Notes: a model not told the origin generated them from the sequence alone. Positions 27,183 to 38,710 are shown, counted from the first letter of the stretch. The stretch: DNA of 64,000 nt from Hydrogenophaga flava NBRC 102514 (GCF_001571145.1 NZ_BCTF01000006.1:1-64000); one strand, 5' to 3'. Made by a program: numbers and translations.

Positions 27183-28637
27183 TCAGGTCCGTCGAGCGGC
27201 CTCGGCCAAGACCCTGGCCAGGCGGTTGTGCCGCTCCACCAGAGGCCCCAGGTCGACGGTCGCCAGCCGGCCTTCCCGCACCACCACATTGCCGTTGACC
27301 ACCGTGTACGCCGCCTGCGGGCTGGCGCAGAGCAGCAGGCTGGCCACCGGGTCGTGCACGGCGCCGCCGGCAAAGCCCAGGGTGCGCAGGTCGAACAGCG
27401 CCAGGTCGGCGCACATGCCCGGCGCCAGGTGGCCGATGTCTTTGCGGCCCAGCACCTGCGCGCCGCCGCGGGTGGCAAGGTGCAGCGCGTCGCGTGCGGT
27501 CATCTCGGCCGGGCCCAGGTCGCAGCCGAAGAAGGTCTTGCCGTCGCGGCTCTCGGGGGCTGAGAGCGCGCGGCCCACCCGCGCCAGCAGCAGCGCCTGC
27601 CGCGCCTCGTTCACCATGTGCGCGCCGTCGTTGCTAGCGCTGCCGTCCACGCCCAGACCCACCGGCACGCCCGCGTTGAGTATGCGGCGGATGGGGGCGA
27701 TGCCGCTGGCCAGGCGCATGTTGCTGCAGGGGCAGTGCGCCACGCCGGTGCGTGTGGCCGCGAACAGCGAGATGCCCTCGTCGTCGAGCTTGACGCAGTG
27801 CGCGTGCCAGACGTCGTCGCCCAGCCAGCCCAGCTCCTGCGCGTACTGCGCCGGGGTCTTGTTGAACTTCTCGCGGCTGTAGGCGATGTCGTGGTCGTTC
27901 TCGGCCAGGTGGGTGTGCAGGCGCACCCCCAGGCGCTTGAAGCTGCGCGCGAGCGCGGCGCTCTGTGTCATCAGCGCGGGGCTGACGGAGAACGGCGAAC
28001 ACGGCGCCAGCGCCACCTGCACCATCGCGCCGTGATCGGCGCTGTGCCAGGTCTCGATCAGGCGCTGGCTGTCTTTCAGGATGGCGTCCTCTTTTTCCAC
28101 CACGCGGTCGGGCGGCAGGCCACCTTGCGACTGGCCCACGCTCATGCTGCCGCGGCTGGCGACGAAGCGCATGCCGATCTGCTGCGCCGCTTCGATGCTG
28201 TCTTCCAGCCGCACCCCATTGGGATAGATGTAGAGGTGGTCGCTGCTGGTGGTGCAGCCGCTCATCAGCAGCTCGGCCATGGCCACCTGGGTCGAGACCT
28301 GCACCATCTCGGGCGTGAGCCCGGCCCAGATTGGGTAGAGCCCGCGCAGCCACGAAAACAGCTCGGCGTCCTGCACGCCGGGGATGGCGCGCGTGAGCGA
28401 CTGGTACATGTGGTGGTGGGTGTTCACCAGGCCGGGCGTGACCAGGTGACCGCACGCGTCGATGGTCTCGCCAGCCGATTCGCGCAGCGCGCGCGGCAGT
28501 TCGGCCGTGGGGCCGATCCACTCGATGACGTTGTCGCGCACAAACAGCGAAGCGTCCTTCAGCTCACGCCCTTTCGAAGGGGCGGCATGGTCGAAGGTGG
28601 CGATGCAGGCGGCGTTGTGGATCAGCAGGGAGTTCAT
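27183..28637 (-). CDS. 8-oxoguanine deaminase (amidohydrolase superfamily)
   Basis: A 484-residue metal-dependent deaminase. The metal-ligand stretch [43 protein letters not shown] and the catalytic Asp in [13 protein letters not shown] are all present; the [13 protein letters not shown] form is typical of bacterial 8-oxoguanine deaminases rather than GuaD. It converts 8-oxoguanine to urate, which PuuD can use, so it ties oxidised-guanine salvage to the purine island. A LysR gene lies 1 base upstream on the same strand, so the two form an operon. Other nucleobase deaminases of the same cog7014-like group cannot be fully excluded. Confidence 0.88.
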   Translation of the reverse strand: MNSLLIHNAACIATFDHAAPSKGRELKDASLFVRDNVIEWIGPTAELPRALRESAGETIDACGHLVTPGLVNTHHHMYQSLTRAIPGVQDAELFSWLRGLYPIWAGLTPEMVQVSTQVAMAELLMSGCTTSSDHLYIYPNGVRLEDSIEAAQQIGMRFVASRGSMSVGQSQGGLPPDRVVEKEDAILKDSQRLIETWHSADHGAMVQVALAPCSPFSVSPALMTQSAALARSFKRLGVRLHTHLAENDHDIAYSREKFNKTPAQYAQELGWLGDDVWHAHCVKLDDEGISLFAATRTGVAHCPCSNMRLASGIAPIRRILNAGVPVGLGVDGSASNDGAHMVNEARQALLLARVGRALSAPESRDGKTFFGCDLGPAEMTARDALHLATRGGAQVLGRKDIGHLAPGMCADLALFDLRTLGFAGGAVHDPVASLLLCASPQAAYTVVNGNVVVREGRLATVDLGPLVERHNRLARVLAEAARRT

Positions 28638-28638
28638 G

Positions 28639-29544
28639 TCACTTCAACCAGTAGTTCGGTTTGGAGAAAGTCTTCTTCAGGTGCTCAATGAAAAAGCGCA
28701 CCTTGGCCGGCAGGTGGCGCTGCTGCGGGTACACGGCCAGGATGTCGTAGGCGGGCAGGGCGAACTCGTCGAGCACGGTCACCAGCTCGCCGCGCTGCAG
28801 CTGGGCCTGGATCTCCCAGGTGCTGCGCCAGCCCAGGCCCAGGCCCTCGCTGACCCAGCGGTGCAGCAGCTCGCCGTCGTTGCAGTCCAGGTTCCCCTCG
28901 GCACGCACTGTCACGGTCTTGCCGTCCTGCTGGAAGTACCAGCCGCGCTGCTGGCCGCCCTGCAGGTTGAAGGCCAGGCAGTTGTGCTGCGCCAGGTCGT
29001 CCAGCGTTTGCGGCTTGCCGTGTTTGCGGAAGTAGGCCGGCGTGCCACACACCACGCGCTGGTTGGTGGCCAGCTTGATCGCGACGAAGTTCGGGTCGAT
29101 GGCGCCGCCGATGCGGATGCCCATGTCGTAGCCCTCGCGCACCAGGTCCACCACGCGGTCGGTCAGATTGAACGAGAGCTTGACCGCAGGGTGGGCCTTG
29201 AGGAAAGCGCTGGCGTGCGGCGCCACGTGCAGCCGCCCGAAGGCCGCGGGCGCGGACACGATGAGGTGGCCGCTGGCCTGGTGCTTCTGCGCCGCCACGC
29301 TGGCCTCGGCCTGGGCCCACTGCGCCAGCAGCGGGCGGCATTCGTCCAGGAAGCGCGCGCCCGCGTCGGTCAGCACCAGTCGCCGGGTGGAACGGTGCAT
29401 CAGCTGCGTGCCCAGGCGCCTCTCCAGCGCATCGATGCGCCGGCCCATCATCACCGGGGTGATGCCGGCGTGCAGCGCGGCCGAGGCAAGGCTGCCGTGC
29501 TCCATCACCTGCACGAAGGCTTCGATTTCCTTGTAGCGGTCCAT
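28639..29544 (-). CDS. LysR-family regulator
   Basis: A 301-residue LysR-type regulator: winged helix at residues 1-60 ([20 protein letters not shown], then [14 protein letters not shown]) and a periplasmic-binding-fold effector domain at 90-295. It belongs to the common CrgA/DmlR-type LysR group. It is divergent from the gcl operon across 123 bases and is cotranscribed with the 8-oxoguanine deaminase gene, so it may control both the glyoxylate genes and its own operon. The effector is unknown; glyoxylate or a ureide would fit. Confidence 0.9.
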   Translation of the reverse strand: MDRYKEIEAFVQVMEHGSLASAALHAGITPVMMGRRIDALERRLGTQLMHRSTRRLVLTDAGARFLDECRPLLAQWAQAEASVAAQKHQASGHLIVSAPAAFGRLHVAPHASAFLKAHPAVKLSFNLTDRVVDLVREGYDMGIRIGGAIDPNFVAIKLATNQRVVCGTPAYFRKHGKPQTLDDLAQHNCLAFNLQGGQQRGWYFQQDGKTVTVRAEGNLDCNDGELLHRWVSEGLGLGWRSTWEIQAQLQRGELVTVLDEFALPAYDILAVYPQQRHLPAKVRFFIEHLKKTFSKPNYWLK

Positions 29545-29569
29545 GGGCTCATGTTAGCGGCGCGATTGC

Positions 29570-29582
29570 ATACCGCAAGTAT
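29570..29582. promoter_or_regulatory. Possible LysR-type binding site
   Basis: ATACCGCAAGTAT is an ATAC-N5-GTAT inverted repeat in the gap between the divergent LysR gene and gcl. This dyad type and position fit a LysR recognition site, though the spacing is shorter than the common ATAC-N7-GTAT. Confidence 0.4.
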
Positions 29583-29667
29583 CGAATCACCTGACCGGCG
29601 GTGGCATTCACAAGAGCGTATGACCTCCATAGCATCGAACCCAGTTCACAACCCACTGGAGACAGGC

Positions 29668-31455
<1,788 letters not shown>

Positions 31456-31478
31456 GCACAACAACAAAGGAACACCAC

Positions 31479-32276
31479 ATGCCGCAATTTGCTGCCAACC
31501 TCTCCATGCTCTGGAACGAGCTGCCCTTCCTCGACCGATTCGACGCCGCGGCGAAGGCCGGTTTCAGGGCCGTGGAGTTCCTGTTTCCCTACGACTTCCA
31601 GGCCGAGGACATCGCCGAGCGCCTGCAGCGCAACCGGCTGCAACTGGTGTTGCACAACCTGCCGCCGGGCGACTGGGCCGCGGGCGAACGCGGCATGGCC
31701 TGCATTCCCGGCCGCGAAGACGAGTTCCGCGCCGGCGTGGCCAAGGCCGCCGCCTACGCGCCGGTGATCGGTGTGCAGCGCTGGCACTGCATGGCCGGCC
31801 TGATGCCCGCGGGCGTGAGCGAGGCGCAGGCGCGCGCCACCTGGGTGGGCAACGTGCGCTACGCGGCTGCCGAAGCGAAGAAGCTGGGGCTGCCGCTGCT
31901 GGTCGAACCCATCAACAGCTTCGACATGCCGGGTTACTTCGTCAACCGCCCGCGCCAGGCCATCGCGCTGATGGACGAGGTCGGTGCGGACAACGTCTTC
32001 CTGCAGTACGACATCTACCACGCGCAGCGCATGGAAGGTGAGCTGAGCAACACCATCAAAGACCTGCTGCCGCGCATCGCCCACATGCAGCTGGCCGACA
32101 CGCCCGGTCGCCACGAGCCTGGGACCGGTGAGATCCACCACCGCAACGTCTTCGACCACATCGACGCGCTGGGCTACAGCGGCTGGATCGGCTGTGAGTA
32201 CAAGCCGAAAGACGGCACGCCGGGCGGCACGGACCGCGGCCTGGGCTGGATCGCGGCCCACCAGCAGACGCTCTGA
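31479..32276 (+). CDS. hyi: Hydroxypyruvate isomerase
   Basis: A 265-residue TIM-barrel enzyme of the xylose-isomerase-like superfamily, normal size. It interconverts hydroxypyruvate and tartronate semialdehyde. Start segment QFAANLSMLWNELPFLDRFD, the metal Glu in LLVEPINSFDMPGYF, and DIYHAQRMEGEL with GCEYKPKDGTPGGT are typical of Hyi. It lies 23 bases after gcl with AAAGGAAC before the ATG. It allows hydroxypyruvate to enter the glycerate pathway. Confidence 0.95.
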   Translation: MPQFAANLSMLWNELPFLDRFDAAAKAGFRAVEFLFPYDFQAEDIAERLQRNRLQLVLHNLPPGDWAAGERGMACIPGREDEFRAGVAKAAAYAPVIGVQRWHCMAGLMPAGVSEAQARATWVGNVRYAAAEAKKLGLPLLVEPINSFDMPGYFVNRPRQAIALMDEVGADNVFLQYDIYHAQRMEGELSNTIKDLLPRIAHMQLADTPGRHEPGTGEIHHRNVFDHIDALGYSGWIGCEYKPKDGTPGGTDRGLGWIAAHQQTL

Positions 32277-32302
32277 ACTGAGCCTTCAAGGAGACAAGAC
32301 AC

Positions 32303-33211
32303 ATGACCAAGAGCGGAACCAAAGTCGGCTTCATCGGCCTGGGCATCATGGGCACGCCCATGGCGCTGAACCTGATCAAGGCGGGGCACATGCTGTTCGT
32401 GTCCAGCCGCAGCAAGATCCCGGCCGAGCTGGCCGAGGCGGGCGCCACGGTCTGCACCAACGCCACCGAGGTGGCCAAGCGCGCCGACGTGGTCATCACC
32501 ATGGTGCCGGACACGCCGCATGTGCAGGACGTGCTGTTCGGCGAAACCGGCGTGGCCAAAGGACTGTCGGCCGGCAAGGTGGTGGTGGACATGAGCTCCA
32601 TCAGCCCGATGGCGACCAAGCAGTTCGCGCAGCAGATCAACGCGCTGGGCTGCGACTACCTCGATGCGCCGGTCAGCGGTGGCGAGGTGGGTGCCAAAGC
32701 GGGCAGCCTGACCATCATGGTCGGCGGCCCTGAAGCGGCCTTCGAGCGCGTCAAGCCGCTGTTCGAGGCCATGGGCAAAAACATCACCCTGGTCGGAGGC
32801 AACGGCGACGGGCAGACCACCAAGGTGGCCAACCAGATCATCGTGGCGCTGAACATCGAAGCCGTGGCCGAGGCCCTGCTGTTCGCCAGCAAGGCCGGCG
32901 CCGACCCTGCCAAGGTGCGCCAGGCGCTGATGGGCGGCTTCGCGGCCAGCCGCATCCTGGAGGTGCACGGCGAGCGCATGGTCAAGCGCACCTTCAACCC
33001 GGGCTTTCGCATCGAGCTGCACCAGAAGGACCTCAACCTCGCGCTGCAGGGCGCGAAGGAGCTGGGCGTGAGCCTGCCGAACACCGCCAGCGCGGCGCAG
33101 CTGATGCAGAGCTGTGCGGCGCATGGCCTCGCTGGTCTCGACCACTCCGCTTTGTGCCGTTCGCTCGAACTCATGGCAAACCACGAGATCGCCCCAGCGC
33201 CGACCGCCTGA
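32303..33211 (+). CDS. glxR: Tartronate semialdehyde reductase (2-hydroxy-3-oxopropionate reductase)
   Basis: A 302-residue beta-hydroxyacid dehydrogenase that reduces tartronate semialdehyde to D-glycerate with NAD(P)H. The Rossmann motif is VGFIGLGIMGTPMALNLIKA, the substrate-binding segment DAPVSGGEVGAKAGSLTIMV, and the catalytic Lys in TTKVANQIIVALN. AAGGAGAC stands before the ATG, 26 bases after hyi. It acts between Gcl and glycerate kinase in the same operon. Confidence 0.95.
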   Translation: MTKSGTKVGFIGLGIMGTPMALNLIKAGHMLFVSSRSKIPAELAEAGATVCTNATEVAKRADVVITMVPDTPHVQDVLFGETGVAKGLSAGKVVVDMSSISPMATKQFAQQINALGCDYLDAPVSGGEVGAKAGSLTIMVGGPEAAFERVKPLFEAMGKNITLVGGNGDGQTTKVANQIIVALNIEAVAEALLFASKAGADPAKVRQALMGGFAASRILEVHGERMVKRTFNPGFRIELHQKDLNLALQGAKELGVSLPNTASAAQLMQSCAAHGLAGLDHSALCRSLELMANHEIAPAPTA

Positions 33212-33234
33212 TGCACCGCTAGACTGCGGCGACG

Positions 33235-34554
33235 ATGACCAAGCCCAACGTGAACGATCCCCGCGCCCTGCTGCGCCACCTGTACGACGTGGCGGTGCAG
33301 CGCGCGCTGCCCTTGCACAACACGGCCGCGCACCTGCCGGCGCTGCCCAAGGGCCGCACGCTTGTGCTGGGGGCTGGCAAGGCGGGTGGGGCGATGGCGC
33401 AGGCGGTCGAGGCCCTGTGGCCAGCCGGCGCGCCGCTGTCGGGCCTGGTGGTCACGCGCTACGGCCACACGCCGCCGCGTCCTGCGGGTCTGGCGCAGCG
33501 CATCGAGGTGGTGGAGGCGGCGCACCCGGTGCCGGATGCGGCGGGTCTTGAGGCCGCGCAGCGCATCCTGGCCCTCACCCAGGGCCTGACCGCAGACGAC
33601 TTGGTGCTGTGCCTGATCTCCGGCGGCGGCTCGTCGCTGCTGACCCTGCCCTGCGAAGGCCTGACGCTGCAAGACAAGCAGCGCATCAACCGGCAGCTGC
33701 TGGAGAGCGGCGCCCACATCGGCGAAATGAATGCTGTGCGCAAGCACCTCTCGCGCATCAAGGGCGGGCGCCTGGCCGCGGCCTGCGCACCGGCGCGGGT
33801 CGTTACGCTGACCATCAGCGATGTGCCCGGCGACGACGTGAGCGTGATCGCCAGCGGGCCGACCGTGGCCGACGCGACGACCTGCGCCGAGGCGCTGGAC
33901 ATCCTGCGCCGCTACGGCATCGACGTGCCGCCCGCGGTGCAAGCACAGCTGGAAAACGGCGCGCTTGAAACCCCCAAGCCCGGCGACCCGCGGCTGGCGC
34001 GTAGCGAGACCCACCTCATCGCCACGCCGCAGCAGAGCCTGGACGCCGCGGCCGAAGCCGCCCGCGCGCTGGGCCTGCGCGCTTATGTGCTGAGCGACGA
34101 GATTGAGGGTGAGTCGCGCGAGGTCGGCAAGGTGCACGGGGCGCTGGCGCGCTCCACCGCGCTGGGCCGCAGCAGCTTCGAAGCACCCTGCGTGATCCTT
34201 AGCGGCGGCGAGACCACGGTGACGGTGCGCCCGCGCGCCGAATGCCAGCCCAAAGGGCGGGGCGGCCGGGCCGGCGAGTTCTGCATGGGCCTGGCGCAGG
34301 CGCTGGGCGGGCAGGCGGATGTGTGGGCGCTGGCGGCGGACACCGACGGCATCGACGGCGTGGAGGACAACGCCGGCGCGCTGGTTGCGCCCGACACGCT
34401 GGCGCGCGCGGCGGCGCAGGGCCTGAAGCTGGCCGACCACCTGGCGCGCAACGACGCGGTTGGTTTCTTCGAACCCCTGGGCGATCTGGTGGTCACCGGC
34501 CCCACGCACACCAACGTCAACGACTTCCGCGCGCTGCTCGTGACCCGGCCGTAG
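33235..34554 (+). CDS. ttuD: Glycerate 2-kinase (MOFRL family)
   Basis: A 439-residue class II glycerate kinase forming 2-phosphoglycerate from glycerate and ATP. The N-terminal DUF4147 domain has LVLGAGKAGGAMAQAVE and LCLISGGGSSLLTLP; the C-terminal MOFRL domain has LSGGETTVTV and the ADTDGIDGVEDNAGALV stretch. The usual name in this gene order is ttuD or gckA. Last gene of the gcl operon. It has no Shine-Dalgarno; TAGACT lies 9 bases before the ATG, so it may also have its own leaderless transcript. Confidence 0.94.
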   Translation: MTKPNVNDPRALLRHLYDVAVQRALPLHNTAAHLPALPKGRTLVLGAGKAGGAMAQAVEALWPAGAPLSGLVVTRYGHTPPRPAGLAQRIEVVEAAHPVPDAAGLEAAQRILALTQGLTADDLVLCLISGGGSSLLTLPCEGLTLQDKQRINRQLLESGAHIGEMNAVRKHLSRIKGGRLAAACAPARVVTLTISDVPGDDVSVIASGPTVADATTCAEALDILRRYGIDVPPAVQAQLENGALETPKPGDPRLARSETHLIATPQQSLDAAAEAARALGLRAYVLSDEIEGESREVGKVHGALARSTALGRSSFEAPCVILSGGETTVTVRPRAECQPKGRGGRAGEFCMGLAQALGGQADVWALAADTDGIDGVEDNAGALVAPDTLARAAAQGLKLADHLARNDAVGFFEPLGDLVVTGPTHTNVNDFRALLVTRP

Positions 34555-34560
34555 TCCATG

Positions 34561-34614
34561 CATGCACGTTTGTGCATGTTGTTATTCTTGTTTGTGCACG
34601 ATATGATGCGTGCA
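34561..34614. promoter_or_regulatory. Two GTGCA palindromes, likely DeoR autoregulatory operators
   Basis: CATGCAC-GTTT-GTGCATG at 34561-34578 is a perfect 7-base-arm inverted repeat; TGCACG-N8-CGTGCA at 34595-34614 is a second one that runs into the start codon of the DeoR gene. The repeated GTTTGTGCA unit and the location point to autoregulation by the DeoR-type protein. Confidence 0.6.
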
Positions 34615-35390
34615 TGAACACGGACATCCCCCTGGCGCGCCGCGACCAGATTGCTGCGCGACTGGCCCAGGGCCAGTCTGTGGTGGCCGCCACGCTGGCG
34701 GACGAATTCCAGGTCTCGGAAGACGCGATCCGCCGCGACCTGCGCGCGCTGGCCAGCGAGGGCCTGTGCCGCCGCGTCTATGGCGGCGCGCTGCCGCCGC
34801 TGCCCGGCGCCACCCCGATGGCGGTGCGCATGGACGAGCGGCGCGAGCGCAAGGCCGCGCTGGCGCGGGCGGCGGTGGCCATCATCGAACCCGGTGAGTT
34901 CCTGTTCCTGGACAGCAGCAGCACCAACCTCGCGCTGGCGCAGTGCCTGCCGTCCGAATACGCCCTCACCGTGGCCACCAATTCGGTGGACATCGCCGCT
35001 GCGCTGCTGCGCCGGCAGGACGTGCACCTGATCATGGTCGGCGGTGCGGTGGACCCGTTGGTGGGTGGCTGCATCGACGCCACCGCCGTGCTGGCAGTGG
35101 GGCAGATGAACATCCAGCGCTGCTTTCTGGGCACCTGCGGCGTGCTGGTGGACACGGGCATCTGCACGGTGGATGCGGCCGACGCCGCCTTCAAGCGCGC
35201 GCTGCGCGTCGCCAGCCAGCGCTGCGTGGCGATGGCCACCAACGACAAGCTCGGCCTGCTGCTGCCGCACCGCGTCACCCCCACCCGCGAGATCGACCAC
35301 CTCGTGGTCGAACACGACGCCGACTTCGCCTTCCTGAAGGCGCTGGCGAAGCAGGGCACGCAGGTGCTCAAGGCAGACCGGCCGGAGTGA
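34614..35390 (+). CDS. DeoR/GlpR-family regulator
   Basis: A 258-residue DeoR regulator: N-terminal helix-turn-helix (residues 8-60, LADEFQVSEDAIRRDLRAL) and a C-terminal sugar-phosphate-sensing domain of the phosphosugar-isomerase fold (FLDSSSTNLALAQCLP, VGGAVDPLVGG, MATNDKLGLLLPHRV). The effector is probably a phosphorylated sugar or sugar acid. It follows the glycerate kinase gene by 59 bases, and two palindromes precede it. The MFS gene starts 8 bases after its stop, so this regulator and the transporter are likely cotranscribed. Confidence 0.91.
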   Translation: MNTDIPLARRDQIAARLAQGQSVVAATLADEFQVSEDAIRRDLRALASEGLCRRVYGGALPPLPGATPMAVRMDERRERKAALARAAVAIIEPGEFLFLDSSSTNLALAQCLPSEYALTVATNSVDIAAALLRRQDVHLIMVGGAVDPLVGGCIDATAVLAVGQMNIQRCFLGTCGVLVDTGICTVDAADAAFKRALRVASQRCVAMATNDKLGLLLPHRVTPTREIDHLVVEHDADFAFLKALAKQGTQVLKADRPE

Positions 35391-35397
35391 TGCATTC

Positions 35398-36555
35398 ATG
35401 ACCACCGCTGTGTTGACGGAGCGTGCCGATCGGCCCGCCACCCGCCTGGCCACGCGCCTGGCGTTTCTCGTCGCCGGTTTCGGGCTGGCCTGCTGGGCGC
35501 CGCTGGTGCCGTTTGCCAAGCAGCGCCTGGGGGTGGGCGATGGCGTCCTGGGCGCCTTGCTGCTGTGCCTGGGCATCGGTTCGGTGGTGGCGATGCTCTG
35601 GGCCGGCTGGTTCAGTGCGCGCCATGGCAGCCGGCCGGTGGTGATCGCAGGCGGTCTGGGCGTGGCCCTGCTGCTGCCGCTGCTCGCGCTGGCGGACGCG
35701 CCGCTGACGCTCGGCCTGGCCCTGATGCTGTTCGGCGCCGCGCTCGGCTCGCTGGACGTGGCGATGAACGTGCACGCCCTGGCGGTCGAGCGCGACGCTG
35801 GCCGGCCGCTGATGTCCGGCTTTCATGCGCTGTTCAGCGTGGGCGGTCTGCTGGGCGCGGCCTTCATGACCGCGCTGCTGTCGGCGGGCTGGTCGCCCCT
35901 GGCGGGCACGCTGCTGGGCTCGGGGCTGATGCTGGCCGCGATGGCTCTGGTGGCGCCGCGCCTGCTGCGCGCCACGCCCGCCGCCGAAGCCCCGGCGCTG
36001 GTCTGGCCGCGCGGACCGGTGCTGCTGCTGGCGCTGCTGGCGGGCGTGTGCTTTCTCGTTGAAGGCGCGGTGCTCGACTGGAGCGCGCTGCTGCTGACCG
36101 AAGGCGGTCTGCTGGCCGCGGCGCAAGGGGGCCTGGGCTTCATGGTGTTTTCGGTGGCCATGACCGCGGGGCGCTTCGGCGGCGACGCGCTGTGCACCCG
36201 CCTGGGCGACCGGGTGGTGCTGACGGCCGGCGGTCTGCTGGCGGTGGGTGGCTTTGTCCTGGTGCTGCTGGCGGGGTCGGCGGGGCTGGCGATGGCGGGC
36301 TTCTTCTGCATCGGGCTGGGCGCCTCCAACCTGGTGCCGGTGCTATTCCGGCGCGCCGGGGACCAGACCGTGATGGCGCCGGGTCTGGCGATCGCGGCCA
36401 TCTCGACCACCGGGTACGCCGGCGTGCTGCTGGGCCCGGCCGCCATCGGCTTCGTGTCCCATCTGGTGGGCCTGCCCATCGCCTTCGCCCTGTTGGCGGT
36501 CCTGCTCGCCCTGCTGCCCCTGTTGGCCCACCGCGTGGTGGCGCGCCCTGCCTGA
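35398..36555 (+). CDS. MFS transporter
   Basis: A 385-residue major facilitator with about 12 TM segments (TM1 region TRLAFLVAGFGLACWAPLVP; LGSLDVAMNVHALAVERDAG in the N-terminal half is typical of the YbjJ-like MFS group). Substrate unknown; sugars or drugs are both possible for this group. It lies 8 bases after the DeoR gene and 10 bases before the VOC gene, so it is part of a small DeoR-controlled operon. Its run of Leu/Ala in the last TM ends the protein with a short basic tail. Confidence 0.87.
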   Translation: MTTAVLTERADRPATRLATRLAFLVAGFGLACWAPLVPFAKQRLGVGDGVLGALLLCLGIGSVVAMLWAGWFSARHGSRPVVIAGGLGVALLLPLLALADAPLTLGLALMLFGAALGSLDVAMNVHALAVERDAGRPLMSGFHALFSVGGLLGAAFMTALLSAGWSPLAGTLLGSGLMLAAMALVAPRLLRATPAAEAPALVWPRGPVLLLALLAGVCFLVEGAVLDWSALLLTEGGLLAAAQGGLGFMVFSVAMTAGRFGGDALCTRLGDRVVLTAGGLLAVGGFVLVLLAGSAGLAMAGFFCIGLGASNLVPVLFRRAGDQTVMAPGLAIAAISTTGYAGVLLGPAAIGFVSHLVGLPIAFALLAVLLALLPLLAHRVVARPA

Positions 36556-36565
36556 AGGACTCTCC

Positions 36566-36946
36566 ATGAAACTGGCCCACATCGCCCTCTGGACGCGCGA
36601 CCTCGACGCCGCCGCCACGTTCTGGCAGACCTATTTCGGCGCCAACGTCGGCGAGCCCTACCGCAGCCAGCGCCGGCCCGGCTTTGTCTCCCGCTTTGCT
36701 GCGCTGCCCGGCGGCGTGCAGATCGAGCTGATGACCGGTCCCTGGATCGAGGCCTTCCCCGACGCCGAGCGCCCGGGCTGGGACCACGTGGCCCTTTCGC
36801 TGGGCAGCGCCGAGGCGGTCGATGCCCTAGCGGCGCGCTGCCGCCAAGACGGCTGTCTCGTCTCGGGGCCGCGCACCACGGGCGACGGCTTCTATGAAGC
36901 GGTGCTGGCCATGCCCGATGGCACGCGGATCGAAGTCACGGCCTGA
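36566..36946 (+). CDS. VOC (glyoxalase/bleomycin-resistance) family protein
   Basis: A 126-residue single VOC domain. LAHIALWTRDLDAAATFWQT gives the first metal His, IELMTGP the first Glu, WDHVALSLGS the second His and GTRIEVTA the last Glu, so all four metal ligands of the glyoxalase I fold appear present. It may be a lactoylglutathione lyase-like enzyme or a dioxygenase-fold protein with another substrate. It follows the MFS gene by 10 bases in the same operon. There is no signal peptide. Confidence 0.86.
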   Translation: MKLAHIALWTRDLDAAATFWQTYFGANVGEPYRSQRRPGFVSRFAALPGGVQIELMTGPWIEAFPDAERPGWDHVALSLGSAEAVDALAARCRQDGCLVSGPRTTGDGFYEAVLAMPDGTRIEVTA

Positions 36947-37075
36947 ACCCTCGTCGCCGCACGCACAGGGTCTCCCTGGCAGGACCTTGCCTCCGGACAA
37001 ATGGGCGTTGTCCGCGGTGCTGTTTCAGGCTTACCGCCACCCGTGGGCCTTTGAGAATGCATCCGCAGCATCCGC

Positions 37076-37102
37076 TCAAGTGCGGGTGCCAGGCGCCGAT
37101 GT
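37076..37102 (+). promoter_or_regulatory. Sigma-28 (FliA) type promoter of chemoreceptor gene
   Basis: TCAAGTGC, an exact 11-base spacer and GCCGATGT fit the flagellar sigma-28 consensus (TAAAGTTT-N11-GCCGATAA) in both halves. The start codon of the chemoreceptor lies 63 bases further. The 219-base gap 36947-37165 shows no gene besides this promoter. Confidence 0.6.
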
Positions 37103-37165
37103 ACAGAGACCCGACGCCCTGCGAACGGGTGTGCCTACAACCCAGATGTCCCGGAGACGACCCCA

Positions 37166-38710
37166 ATGAAAACTGCGCGGAAATGGTCGGTGATCAACAG
37201 GCTGTACGCCGTTTTTGCACTGACTGGCCTCTTGATCGCAGGACTGCTTGTCATGGGCTACAGCTTGCAGCTGCGCCATCAGAGCACCCTGGATTCGGTG
37301 ATCGATGTGGAGTACAGCCGCATGCGGCAGGTCTCCGAGTGGCAGCTGGTGGCCACAGGAACGACCGTACGGATCGTGGCGATCAACCGGGGTTCCGACC
37401 CTGGTCTGGCGTCTTTGTTCGGTCCCGAGATCGGGCCCCGCATCGAGATCATCGACAAGCACCTGGCCGATATCAAGAAGTGGGCCACGGAGCCGGAACA
37501 ACTTCAGGTTGTTGGCAAGATCGATGCGACCGGACCGCTGATCATGGCGGCGCTCGGAAAAATGGCCAAGAGCCGCGAAGCTGGCGATGCGGACGCAGCA
37601 CTCAAGACCTTCGAGCAGGAGTTCATGCCCCAGGTCGAGGCCTATCACAAGAGCGTCGACGAGTTCGCGGCGCTGCAGGCCAAACGGCTGAATGCCTCCA
37701 TTCGTGAGCAGCAGGCCCGCGAGCAGACGCTCTTCTGGACAGGCAATGTGGTCGTGCTGGTTCTTGTGGTCCTGGCTGGTGTGCTCATGGTGCGTCTGGC
37801 GCAGCACATCAAGGCGCGCCTGCGGGAGTCTGTCGAGCAGGCCCATGCGGTCGCCGCGGGCGACCTCACGGTGCGATCCCGCTACCGTGGTGGCGACGAG
37901 TTCGGCGTGCTGATGCAGTCCATGGACGCGATGGCGGAGGGACTGGGCTCGGTGGTTCGCAACGTGCGCCAGGGCAGCGACCAGATTACGGGCGCATCCA
38001 GCGAAATCGCCCAAGGCAACCAGGACCTTTCAGAACGCACCGAGCGCCAGGCCAGCCATCTGCAGCAGACCTCCGGAACCATGGAGCAGCTCACCGATGC
38101 CGTGCGCCACACCGCCGACAACGCGCGTGAGGCATCCAGGCTGGCGACCGATGCCAGCGAAATCGCCCACCGCGGCGGCGAGGTGGTGGGGCGCGTGGTG
38201 GAGACCATGACGCAGATCCAGCAGTCGTCCGGGCGCATTGGAGAAATCACCGGCGTGATCGACAGCATCTCGTTCCAGACCAACATCCTGGCGCTCAATG
38301 CCGCTGTGGAAGCGGCGCGTGCGGGCGAACAGGGCCGTGGTTTTGCCGTGGTGGCGGCGGAGGTCCGCACCCTGGCCCAACGCTCCGCTTCGGCGGCCAG
38401 GGAGATCAAGGAGCTGATTGCCGACTCTTCCGACAAGGTGCGCGCGGGCGGAGAGCAGGTGAACGCAGCAGGGCAGACCATGTTCGAGCTGGTCTCTTCC
38501 GTGAAGAAGGTCACGGGCCTGATCGAAGACATCAGCCGGTCGGCCGAGGAACAGCGCAACGGCATTTCGGAAGTCAGCCGGTCCGTGGCCGAAATCGACC
38601 AGTCCACGCAACAGAACGCCGCGTTGGTCGAGCAGGCGGCGGCCGCGGCGGGGGCGATGAGGGAACAGGCGCGCCATCTCGACCAGGTGGTCAAGACCTT
38701 CCGGATCTGA
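37166..38710 (+). CDS. Methyl-accepting chemotaxis protein, four-helix-bundle sensor
   Basis: A 514-residue chemoreceptor: TM1 at about 13-33 (LTGLLIAGLLVMGYS), a periplasmic region of about 155 residues with the helical content of a 4HB_MCP sensor, TM2 at about 188-210 (VVVLVLVVLAGVLMVRLAQH), HAMP (ESVEQAHAVAAGDLTVRS) and the signalling hairpin with the tip IDSISFQTNILALNAAVEAA. It lacks a C-terminal CheR-binding pentapeptide. CCGGAGAC precedes the ATG, and a sigma-28 promoter lies upstream. Ligand unknown; 4HB sensors commonly detect amino acids or small organic acids. Confidence 0.92.
   Translation: MKTARKWSVINRLYAVFALTGLLIAGLLVMGYSLQLRHQSTLDSVIDVEYSRMRQVSEWQLVATGTTVRIVAINRGSDPGLASLFGPEIGPRIEIIDKHLADIKKWATEPEQLQVVGKIDATGPLIMAALGKMAKSREAGDADAALKTFEQEFMPQVEAYHKSVDEFAALQAKRLNASIREQQAREQTLFWTGNVVVLVLVVLAGVLMVRLAQHIKARLRESVEQAHAVAAGDLTVRSRYRGGDEFGVLMQSMDAMAEGLGSVVRNVRQGSDQITGASSEIAQGNQDLSERTERQASHLQQTSGTMEQLTDAVRHTADNAREASRLATDASEIAHRGGEVVGRVVETMTQIQQSSGRIGEITGVIDSISFQTNILALNAAVEAARAGEQGRGFAVVAAEVRTLAQRSASAAREIKELIADSSDKVRAGGEQVNAAGQTMFELVSSVKKVTGLIEDISRSAEEQRNGISEVSRSVAEIDQSTQQNAALVEQAAAAAGAMREQARHLDQVVKTFRI

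Noticed and set aside
28462-29667. An apparent 402-residue N-terminal extension of Gcl
   Set aside because: It is antisense to the LysR and deaminase genes; the ATG at 29668 has a ribosome site and gives the standard Gcl length.
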